Below, one piece after another: positions 1 through 11,300 of a DNA stretch of 64,000 nucleotides (position 1 is the first letter of the stretch; every line of letters starts with the position of its first letter). The position numbers and the translations under genes were made by a program. The notes beneath the pieces were generated by a model. The model was not told the DNA's origin, did no database searches, and worked only from the letters and a program-made list of their open reading frames with translations. Source of the stretch: Paramecium tetraurelia (taxonomy: Eukaryota > Ciliophora > Oligohymenophorea > Peniculida > Parameciidae); the NCBI RefSeq assembly GCF_000165425.1, contig NW_001799066.1, forward strand, positions 1-64,000, written 5' to 3'.

Positions 1-151
1 GCATCGTCCCTTTCAATACTGGAAACACATCTCCGGTCAATTAGAAGCTCATTAAAAATTTATCTAAAAAAACCGTTGTTATCTTCTCAATGGTCAGCAT
101 TAAATTAAATTTTTAATTGATATATCATAACCAAATTATGAATATCCATTC

Positions 152-965
152 TCAATCCTTTAATGTTTCACCTTAATGAAGGAAATCGTCTTTTAATAAA
201 ACTGATAGCTCACCAGAACAGAAACCACAACCGCCACAATATTTATTAATGGAAAATCCATCATATATTTAATCATCAAATTTTGGCTTTTCCTTTCTCA
301 AGTCATAATTCAATTGTTAATAACTCACTAGATCATTCTCAGGATTCCACTCATTGGTCATGAATAAGGAGCGAACCTTCGTCCATCGTAAAGATGAATA
401 ACAAATTTTACAGCACAGAGGCTTGTCATAATCTTATCACCTTATAATAAACATTATTCTAACATTCTGATCGTGTTTTCTTTTGCTCGAATAATTTATG
501 AGTTTCTAAATTTCCCTATTATTTTGTTCAAGCTAATCCAGTTAAGGAGGATTTTTCATCTATGATTATTAAGTCTTCCCCCAACTTATCAATCTGTGCT
601 AAAGTCTTATTGTCTTTCTATTTACAATTCAATATTCTTTTATCTTCTTGAGTTCCTTTAGAGCAGTTATAGTTGAAATCAGGAGAGTGAAAAATACCAA
701 GTTATTTTAATTACTTCAACTTTTAACAGAAATTTCAATTAATAACATTTTTTGATCTTCTTACTCCTTTTTTTAAATTAAAAAATTGTAGTTTCTCTAT
801 TATTCATCTCATTCATATGTTCTAAAATGAGGATTTATTTTTTAAGTTTTTGATAATCCAATAAAAGTTTCTCACTCAATTCTTTCTATTGATCTATACG
901 ATTTATTCTAATAGGTTTTTTGTATCTTAAAATTTATATTATGTGAGAGACATAGCTTTCTTAAA
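152..965 (-). pseudogene. Fragmentary coding region: coiled coil plus Cys-rich segment
   Basis: I do not recognise this gene. Three minus-strand stretches read like ciliate protein but lie in different frames. A coiled-coil-like piece (about 965-700) contains QQKELSEKLLLDYQKLKKQ. A middle piece (about 690-435) runs from SPDFNYNCSKGTQEDKR to a TGA and continues after it. A terminal piece (about 435-152) carries CCKICYSSLRW and, about 60 residues later, YCGGCGFCSGEL, then ends at TGA. The paired cysteines suggest metal binding. I could not join the pieces with normal GT..AG introns, and in-frame TGA codons lie between them. It may be a decayed gene, a gene with introns I failed to place, or the 5' part of a gene running off the window edge. 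It lies just downstream of the NACHT-WD40 gene on the same strand. Coding character is moderately supported; the gene structure is not. Confidence 0.35.
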
Positions 966-1071
966 ATTATCATAATTGGAGTAATTGAATTAGATGGATT
1001 TCTTGCATATTTAATTGAATTGGGAAATGTTGAAAAAAAAAGAACAAAAATTTTAAATCTTCCTTAACAGT

Positions 1072-4000
1072 TCAATCCATAAAGTTGAAAACAATGAATA
1101 TTTTGTGTACACTCCATAGTTTAATCCGATAGTACCTTATAGCAGGAGAGAAATTGACTGAAGTAACTGTTGATGAATGACCATTTAATTTGGCTTTTTA
1201 TTATCCTGTCTTAACATCCCATAAACGAATAGAGTTATCTCCACTACCAGATGCTAATGTAGTACCATCAGGAGAGAAATGGACTGATAGAATTCCATTT
1301 TCATGACCATCTAATTTGGCTATTTATTATCCTGTCTTAACATCCCATAAACGGATAGAGTTATCTTCACTACCAGATGCTAATGTAGTACCATCAGGAG
1401 AGAAATTGACTGAAGTAACTGTTGATGAATGACCATCTAATTTGGCTTTTTATTATCCGGTCCTAACATCCCAAAAACGGATAGAAAAATCCCGACTACC
1501 AGATGCTAATGTAGTACCATCAGGAGAGAAATGGACTGAATAAACAAAATGCGAATGACCATCTAATTTGGCTTTTTATTATCCTGTCTTAACATCCCAT
1601 AAACGTATAGAGTTATCTTAACTACCAGATGCTAATGTAGTACCATCAGGAGAGAAATTGACTGAATAAACTGCATCAGAATGACCATCTAATTTGGCGA
1701 ATTATTATCCGGTCTTAACATCCCATAAACGAATAGAGGAATCTGAACTAACAGATACCAACGTAGTACCATCAGGAGAGAACTTGACTGAAGAAACTGC
1801 ATCATCATGACCATCTAATTTGGCTTTTTATTATCCGGTCTTAACATCCCATAAACGGATTGACTTATCCAAACTACAAGACGCTAACATATTACCATCA
1901 GGAGAAAAATTGACTGTGTTAACATATCTTGAATGACCATCTAATGAATATATATCATTAATCTTTATTCTCTTCCATTTGCACCCAAACATTTAAGCTC
2001 TATTTAGATTAATTGCATTTATGTTCACATCAGTCAATTCAGATTAGTTTAAATTACTTTGAAAAAAATTTCCTCCAACTATGGAAGTATTTTTGATTCT
2101 TATTTTCTCAAAATTGTGATTAGTTAGATCAATTTACATCTCAACTAATAAATTCAGTGAGTTAGATCCTCCCTATATAAAACTACTTTCAATGGCCGTC
2201 AATTGAACCAGAAATTTCAAAAACTCAATTATTGATACTTCATTTTTTATTTTTTAGATTAAATACTTTCTAGATTCTACATATGTTTCAATAGAATAAT
2301 TATCTAAAAAAAATTCATGTTTATTCAATGTTTTCAAAAGACTTAGCGTTGATTCAATATTTTTTTTAAAAGCATTTACTTTCAAATCTCTAATTAAAAC
2401 ATGAAACTTAATTATTTTCTCTTAATTTATTAAATGTGGTGAATATTCTAACCAATTCTTATCATAATTGTTCTCTTTTGATAGCTATTCTAATATCCAA
2501 TTGAATGTCTGCTTATTAAGTTCTTTAGATACCACTAATACAGAATATAAATCAGCCGCTATATAAAACTCTTGAATTGACTTATGGACAAATTAAAAGT
2601 TATTACCTTTTTATTTGATTAGAGAGCAACTTCTTAAATCCTTCTTATAAGAACCAAATTAATGATCATCATCATTAAAAAATTCATTTTACCACTTTTC
2701 ATCTTCTCTTTCTTCTTAATACAAAAATCCTTATTATTAATATTAAACCTATGTCGTTTATTTTGCACTCATTACTTTCGCAAGATTGATTGAATACTTT
2801 TTTAAGTCATGTAAGAACCTATCAATATGTAATGATTTTCCCAAGTTTCTCTACTTTTCGATTTATTGATGATGATATTAATTAATAAATTCATCGTAAA
2901 AGTCAAAACTTGTAAGATTGAGTTCAGATAATGCATTGCGAACAACTTCGATCATTCTATCTTTCAGAATGCTAATTTTTTAAAATGAATTGTTGAAGTG
3001 TTTAAGGGAGTGTTCGAAAAAGAGATTTTTGTTAAGATTTAATTCTTGAAAGTGGATAGCGATTGAACTTTCTTCCATTTTATTCCAGACCTCAACAGCA
3101 ATTTCAAAGTAATTAATTTTATCCAAGTTTTCCACATCGGTTTAGGTAACCTGTTATTCTTTTTCATTATTATCCTGTTTTTCTTTTTTCATTATTATTC
3201 TGTTATTCTTTTTCATTATTATCCTATTATCCTATTTCATTAATTTATTCTATTTCATTATTATTCTATGCTCTATACTTTTTCTTTTGCCTATTATACT
3301 TTTGAATCAAATAGTTACTTTTGTAAAACTCATAAAGCATAATTGGGAAGTTTTTTAGAAAATTTAATCTCAAATTGATTATCTCTGAGGCCTTCTCCAT
3401 CATTTTAGGCAACACTTAAACTATTATTTCCATCATATAGGGAGTTTCTATCAATCTATATAAATTTATTTGATTCATCATCTTTTCATACTTTTCAACA
3501 CTCCATAGTTTTTATAATTTTACCATTAGATTTCTTAAAGCTTCAACACTTTTTAAATTAAAGAATTAATTAATCTTCAAAAATGATAAAATATTATCTA
3601 TTTCTTTTTAATTCAAAAGAGCTTCACTATTAGCCTTTGTTGCCTCCAAACTCAAACACTATTCAAACAATTTTTCCCAATTAACTTCAAAATTATTGAT
3701 ATCCTACTCTCCTCGGTTTGAAATTTAAGATTACCATTCATATAATTCGTAAATCAACATTTTAATACTTTAAATTGCAAACTTTTTTAAATATTATTTT
3801 ATTTTTTTTAGATTAAATTTTTCAAGCTGAACTTCCTTTAAATTTTCTTTTTTTTCAGGTGCAAACCATAAGGCATAATTAACGCTTGTAAAAATTTCAC
3901 TTCTTGTAGTAAAAATAACAAGTGGGTCTGACCAATTCTATTTGACTTTATTATTCATATATAAATTTTTCTAAATATTCTCTAGTTTCATTTCATCATA

Positions 4001-7000
4001 GCTATCCATTATCAATAACAATCTAAATTCATTTTTCTCTAACATCTCTTTGCATTCTTTTAATTAAAGATCGTCAAAACCGTACTCATCTTGATGAAGT
4101 GTTTCCTCTACTGCTTAAAATACAGGGTTTTTTAAAGAGGGTAAGGAAATATAAATGGGGATGAGAATTCGATTTCTTATTTTTTTATTATTGTTATGTA
4201 ATTTCCAAATAAATTCTTCTATTTTCTTAGCTGTCGTACTTTTACCAGATCCAGCTACTCCATGAATTAATAACACTGTTTCTTTCTCTTCTAATAAAAA
4301 CTCATTCACTTCTCCTTTTGTATCATTAATTTACTCCAAATTTATCAAGATACTCTCCTCTTTCTTTTCGTCTACTATTGCTTTATGATAAATCTCCTTG
4401 GTTTCTAATGGTACGTAAATGGATTTTGTATTCTTAAGTGCAGCTTCTTTCAACACCTTCCATTTTCTAATTTCAAATAATTATTCAACAGATTTTCCTC
4501 TCAAGAATTTAATATCGTTACCTATGTTTTTGAGTTATTCCTTCATTTCATTGATTTTCCCCTCCACTCTAATCAAGCCTTTTCTGATATGATTAACAAA
4601 ATCGGTTAGCAGTCTCAATTATTAACCCATTTCACTAATATTTTTAATGTATTAATCTAATTGCTCTGTTGTTTCATCAAGTTCTTTAAGGCACAGATCT
4701 CGTTTGTTGAGATTAGCCTCATGAGAAATTTATTCTTACAATTCATCAATTCTGCTCAACATTTCCTACATTTCCCCTGCAATTCTATCTTATTAAGTCT
4801 ACCAATCTTTCGATAAAATCTGCATTTACATACTTATCAATTTTTCATTTTTCAAAAGGTTTCTAACTCTTAGATCTTTTTCTTGAACCCATAATTCAAT
4901 TAACTCTTTTTAACAAAATTGAGTAATTTTTTCTGCAAAGCTATGCAATGAAATCTAAATTATTGTTAAAACTAATCCCTATTTAATTTTCCATTCATCA
5001 TTATTGTATTAATCTTTAGAGAATTGATCTTACTGATTGGTTTTAACTTCTTATTCCTCATAATTTTCTTATAGGTATAATATTTTACTTAATTAAATTA
5101 GGTACTCTTGATCAAACTAAATTTCTATGAATTTCCACTTAGACTTCATTAGCTTTTCTTTTGTTTCAGCCATTAACTAATAGAGAAAATGAACAATATT
5201 TATTATTTAAGTATTCTTTTAATCTGATTAATTTTCATCATACAAGTTGATCGAAATTCTTGAAAAGTATTCTTTACTTGATTCTGTTTCATATTATTTT
5301 AAATTCGCAGTTGTGAATTGATATTCCTTCAATTGGTTTAACTGGTTTTAAAAACAACTTAAAAAACCTATATACATCTCCTCATAACATTCTTATAGAA
5401 CATCACGACTTTTAGTAAAATTTTTAACATTTTCAAAGAATTATGCTAACTTTTGCCTGGTTTATCTAGCTTTAATTTACAATAATTATAGAATGTTAAT
5501 AATGATTGATAAATTTTTTCTATTTTGGTTATTAGATTCGTCCTTATCTTCTTCCTTGATCTTATCATATTTTGTTTTTAATTCATTAAATTTTACTTTT
5601 AAATCATTTATTCTTTTTATGATTGGCATTCTAAAAATTTCCAGTTCTTAGTTAATGGAAGCTTTCAATAATTTAACAACATTTTCAACCAGTAATTGTA
5701 TTTATTCTCCTTCCTTGCAATTTTCTTAGTAGTTAATTTTTCTTAATTATTATAGTAATATCTCATACTTTTATCTCTCAATTTTCAATTAATCTTGATT
5801 GAGATTTTTATTTTCAATAATGTTTATTGATTAGTCTATAGAAAAATTTCTTATAAGTGTCATAGTTAAAGAATTAGTTTCTTCAAATAATTCTCCAAAC
5901 TCCTTTTCAATTAATTCTAAATGTATTCTTTCCAAATCAATCATTTTTTCTTCTAAAGTTAATTAAAATATAAGAAGATCTAAACTTCCTTTTAATATTA
6001 TTAAATTATTTTAATAGTCTTGTTATGTAATTTCTAACTTCATTAAATCAGCAATAGCCTATTGGTATATTTAACTGTCACAGCAGATTATTTGTTTTGG
6101 ATAACTCTAAATTACATTAAGAGGAAACCCATCTAAATTGATTTCACCTAGATACTTTAAAAATTCTTATGATGGAATTGAGAATATATTTTAAAAACAT
6201 TCTTTGAAAGTGATTAATTGCGATCTAAGTTTTAAAATATTCAGTCTTTGTTAGTGTAGAAATTAAAATGAAACTTACTAAGAATATTTTTTTTAAATTT
6301 CTTTCAATTATTCAGGTGAAGAAACAGTGTCTATTTCATACTGTAAAATTAGAAATGTCTACAACCTTAAATTTAATTCGTTAAATTAATTTTGAAGTTC
6401 TTAGATCTGGTGTTCATAATAAGAATTAAGGTTATTCAATAAACATTAAAAGTATTAAATTAAGCTCTTCTTTTGAAGTAACAAAATTTCTAGCTCAGAG
6501 ACTTATTTTACAGTTTATTCAATTAGTTTTAGCATGCATTAAGCTTCTTTCAAAAAACTTCTCAAGTTAGGAGTTGCACTAATTAAGGCAATTAGCTTCT
6601 ACTAAAACTTATTTAAGAAAGAAAAATTTTCTTCTGTTAGATTTAGATTTTATAATTACTTCTAAATCTCTTCTAACTATTATTACATCACTTTACTTTC
6701 ATTAGGTTCATTTTTCTTACTATTAAGATCTTAAATTGCTTATGATAATATTTATTCTAATAGTCTCAAAATGTATTTAATCTATTAAAAAATTTAAAAT
6801 TCATTATTTTTTTTCTAATCAAATTATTCTAATTAAAAGTTTTATTTCCTCTTACTTAGCCTAATAATTTTAATGATTTTTAGGGCGTTTTGGAAAAATT
6901 CTTTGAAGTTGAGATTTATTTTTTTTAATTATGAATTATGCTTGGCTTATTCTATTTTGGCATCAAAATACATATTTTATTTGATAAAATTTAAAAAATC

Positions 7001-8359
7001 TTTAACTATGATCCCCAATCTCTCATAATTTTCCTGAATCAAAGCTAGCAATTTATTGGAAATGATGAAATCAAGAAATTGTTAAATTTTGCAGATTGTC
7101 TTTTATTCATCTTTTTAGGGTTCTATACTTCCTAATTTTAATTTTAAATAAGAACCAAATGTGAAATAGATATTATCAGTTTTTTAATTCACTAAGAAGT
7201 CTTTAAGCAACATGAGGTTTTCCCATTCTATGAAAGTGTCCTCTAGTATTAATTTATCAATTTAAGATAGTTCTTTATTTTTAAATTAATTTAGTAAAAC
7301 CAAAGCTTAGTCATTGCTATGATTCAATTACATTAGAAACCCTTTGTTCTGATATTCCTTCCACATGAAATTTGATTTGGCTTAAAAATTGAAGGGGCTA
7401 GTAAGCTGGTTTAATTTTTTTTTTGTTATTAGAGGATGATAAGTTATGATTTTTCCAATCATTTAAATCCACAAAAAATGATTTTTCCAATTACTTTAAT
7501 TTTTCACAAGATTTTCGTGTATTTTATTCATATGTAATAGTATTTCTTCCAAATTCTAGCTGTCATTTTTCAAATTATTTATGATCTCCCATTACAAAAT
7601 ATCTATTTAAAAATAACTTTCATATTATTTTCTATTTTTCTAGACTGTATAATCATCATAAAGCAGAACGGCTCCCTTATACAATGATTTAAACAAATCA
7701 ACACTAGGTTTCATATCAAATATTGAGTTAATGATACCTTCTAAACAACCATGTAAAATATCTTCCCTTTCTTTACCATTATTTGGGGCCATCTGAAAAG
7801 AAGTTTAAGTTAGAGAAAGGTAAAGTTCCAATTATATTTGAATTAAATCATTTTTCTCTATTGACATTTCTTATCTTAATTGATCACAAATATCCAAAAT
7901 TTGATTCTAAGTATCCCAATTTATGAACCTTTACGCTTTTCTCATATGGAAACTAAATATCACTTTAGATAGAGATGCGGATATCCTTAAGATAAATAAA
8001 CTTTTAAATGAATCCGTTCTGATGTAGATTAAACAACTTTTCAATAATTTTTAAATTCCATCTATAATTAAGTTGTATGATTTCATGACCTTTTCTTCAT
8101 TTTTGATGAGTTTGTAAATGTTTTCCTCTTAAAAAATAAACCATTATATGGCTATCATTATTTCTTAGGCTTCTGATTAGTTAGCAGCAACAGTTGCTTT
8201 ACTAGAAATAATTTAGACAATAGAATCAAATCTAGTAATGAAAATATCTGTATCATAAATATCGGACTTTAAGTCTACATCTGTGTAGGGAATTGTTTTA
8301 GTAGATCCACAACCACCTCCACGTAATGTGGATGTTACTTTATCCAATAGGCCTGACAT
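1072..8359 (-). CDS. Giant NACHT NTPase with C-terminal WD40 repeats (NLR/STAND-like)
   Basis: Starts at the ATG at 8359 ([19 protein letters not shown]) and ends at TGA 1074-1072, about 2,400 residues. Roughly the first 1,350 residues form a long, K/E/N/Q-rich, largely helical region unlike any domain I can name. A Walker A motif [13 protein letters not shown] follows near residue 1,365 (about 4,270-4,230), within a NACHT-like context ([13 protein letters not shown], then [13 protein letters not shown]). The last 300 residues are WD40 repeats with [12 protein letters not shown] and [11 protein letters not shown]. Family knowledge: NACHT/STAND NTPases oligomerise on ligand binding, with repeats as the sensor; fungal relatives act in self/non-self recognition. 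Any such role here is inference. Total length is not a multiple of three, so at least one intron exists that I did not place. The genomic neighbour is the 10.9-kb gene-poor stretch upstream. Gene type is certain; exon detail is not. Confidence 0.88.
1141..1960 (-). repeat. Six and a half near-identical 126-bp WD40 repeat units
   Basis: The 3' end of the NACHT gene is a tandem array with a period of 126 bp (42 residues). On the plus strand the phrase gtaccatcaggagagaa recurs near 1265, 1390, 1515, 1640 and 1770, with a variant near 1890. Translated units share GH...[31 protein letters not shown]. Differences concentrate at the three residues after GH, the residue before SV, the residue before FSP, the residues flanking the D in GS.D.SIR, and the residue after GQQ. 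A last unit (about 1160-1075) starts normally but is cut short after FSP. Confidence 0.9.
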
Positions 8360-11300
8360 TATTAATAACAATTTAAAATTATAAATCAACGTCAGTATAA
8401 AAATGATTACAACCTAATTTTTTATTATAAAATAATTTTTTCTTTTGAATAATAAAAATTTTCTTTTTATTACAGATATATAATCAAATCTCATATTTTT
8501 ATGTATAGATATTATTTTATAAAGTTCTCCTTTATTTTAGCCCTTCACATTTGTGATTCAATTATTTGAATTTTAAATGCCACTATCAAATTCCAAATGT
8601 AAGAATAGTCAGTCCATTTTATCTTTCTACGAGAGATAGGTAAAACGAAAATCATTTATTATTCTCACTATGATTATCTGAGTTTATTCACCATAGTTTT
8701 TATCAATGAATCATTAATACTAAATCAGTTTAATCTTTCAATTTTTTTATAATAGAGTATGAAATCTTTAAGATAGAGGATTTTTGCTATAGTATGCTTT
8801 ATACCTAATTTTAAAGCATTAGTTTAAACATTTAAATAAAATTACAACTGAGGATTAGATCTTCTTATAATTAACAACTTAATTAATTATACTTTGAATT
8901 TGTATTAAATTATAACTCTTTCTAGACTTATTTTATTCATTAACTCCCTTATTTGAATCATTGAAGATTAATTATGACTTTAAGAAACAAAATGAAGAAA
9001 TTGAACAAGATTTTATCAGCATTGAATGCGTAAAAAGGGTACTTAATATTAATTCAAAGCTTTCATTTTTGATTGCCAAGCAAACAGAATCGATTTAATC
9101 TACAGATTGCCTTATAATTAATAGAAGGAGAAATCTCAAAATATCCTTTATAATTAAAAGTCAAAAGCCAATAACGATAATTATAAAAATTTTTCAAACA
9201 AAATTATAACTCGAAGCTACAATGATAATGTATTCTTAGGTGGTTAATGAGCTGCTTAAAATAACCTTACAATAAAAATAATATTCGAATCAAGTAAGAA
9301 ATCAGCAGTTAAACAATTTAGATTGCTACATTTGAATAATATCAATAAAAAGGATTGTCTAAATAATAATTATCATAGCTTTGAGCTTCATCATATTATA
9401 CATTAGCATATAAGATTATCAAGTATTTTATCTTCGAATTTTTAGAGATATTTTTTGACATTTGCCAATTTTTAACCTAATTTAGTTTATATTGAAACAA
9501 TTTATAAATATAAATCTTATCTATTTCCGCCAAATCAATAGAGTTCAAAGAACCTTATAAAGCAGTTTATGATTTGGAGAATTTCTCTTACTACGTTTCT
9601 CAATTTTATATTTTTTATATAAAACCATAGATTTTGCTTTTAATCACTAATATATGATTCATTTCATTTTATCCTAAATTAAGTTATTAACAGAATTCAG
9701 CTGTTTTTCTTTGACTTATCAATCATTCGACAAAGTAAAACCTAACCCAATATTCTCATATTTTTCAAGATCTTTTACCAATTAAAATTGAAATAAATTT
9801 AACTATCTCTCAATATTTTTAGCGGTATTTATAATATAGAGGATAATCTGGCTATTTGGATTAACTAAGTAGTGAACAATCAAATTTATAATCTCATTCT
9901 TTTGGAGCAATATTAATTTAAATATTAGTTAAATAGCAGTTAGTATATCTGAAATATTTCAAATACATAAATCATAGCGTATTCTCAAAATTGTATGATT
10001 AAAAAGTAAAAAAAGCATTTTAGGTAAAATTAATTAAGTTAAAATTGCTAAAAAGAACTTAAGAGATATATGGGTTTGTTCTAAGTGAAGGTTTCATATA
10101 AATCTTAATTGTTAATGAAACAAAATGCCTCAGTTAGTTCTCTTAAATAAAAGGAATTATCACAAAAAAAAGATAAAAAATTCTTTAAATTTCATATATT
10201 AAATAATTTTTCTAATTTTTCTAAACGAGAAATACAGCGTTAGTGCAAATATTCAGTTGGGCAAGATATATTCAAACATAATTACTTAAATATCCAAGTT
10301 TTTTCTTCATACAATGCAATAATTCATCCAATTAAAGCGAGATTTAGTTAACTATTATGATTGGAATAACAGTAGATAAAGTAGATGTGAATTAGGCACA
10401 GAAAACAGTTGAGAAATTTGCCCACTTATTTATATTTTCTTTGAGCAATATTCTCATCAATGAAGTATTGTTTCTAAGAGTTCATGGGTCTCATCCTTTA
10501 TTATATTATTACAAAAACAAACATTTTCAATAGCAAAAAGACCAAAATATATTTTATTTGTATAGCAAACAACAACTTTAAAACTAATCTTGAATTAATA
10601 TTCAAAAATTGTTATAAGCCTATTCAATCTCTAGAACTAATGTAAAGAACGTTTCCTTTTTCTTTTGAGAAACAGATATCTATAATATAAATGGCTAGAT
10701 AGGTTGAATGCGACAAGAAATATCTTCTTAAAAGGAATAGTTATTTAGATAATTATCTTTCCATTTTATTACTAGTTGATAAATCATATTTGCCTTTTGG
10801 ACCTATCTAAAGCCTTAAATGTTTCCTATTGCCACTATTTTTATTTGATATCTAATTTTACTAATTGATTGAAGAACTGAAAGAAGAATTAGGATTAAAC
10901 TAGAAAATAGTAGAATTTGAAAGAATTAAAGATAAACCAATTTTAATCATTTTTGAAAGTCACTAAAGTCTTTGCAATTGCTGATGATCTTGCAGTTACC
11001 ATCTTAATAATAGAGCAGGATTAGTAACAAAGTAATTTCTGGACCAGGCAGAAAGTAAAGTTTCAGAGTAAATCTTAACAACCTAATTATATGTAAAGTA
11101 AAATCTAGATCATGATTCCCTAAATAAATTTGGATGCTTTAGGCTATTTTATATCACCTAGAGTCAACATAACGAACACAGAGAAAAAATTAAACTAATG
11201 AAAACTTCTTATGTGATTAATTAACAAATTTAAGTCGCTTACTCCCACCAAATTGTATTAAACTTCATTTTCACTCATTTGATGAAGAATTTTGACATTA

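Noticed and set aside
3160-3290. Repeated cattattatcc/cattattat phrases as a tandem repeat or regulatory array.
   Set aside because: They lie inside the NACHT gene and translate on the minus strand as a Lys/Asn/Glu-rich low-complexity stretch; simple codon repetition explains them.
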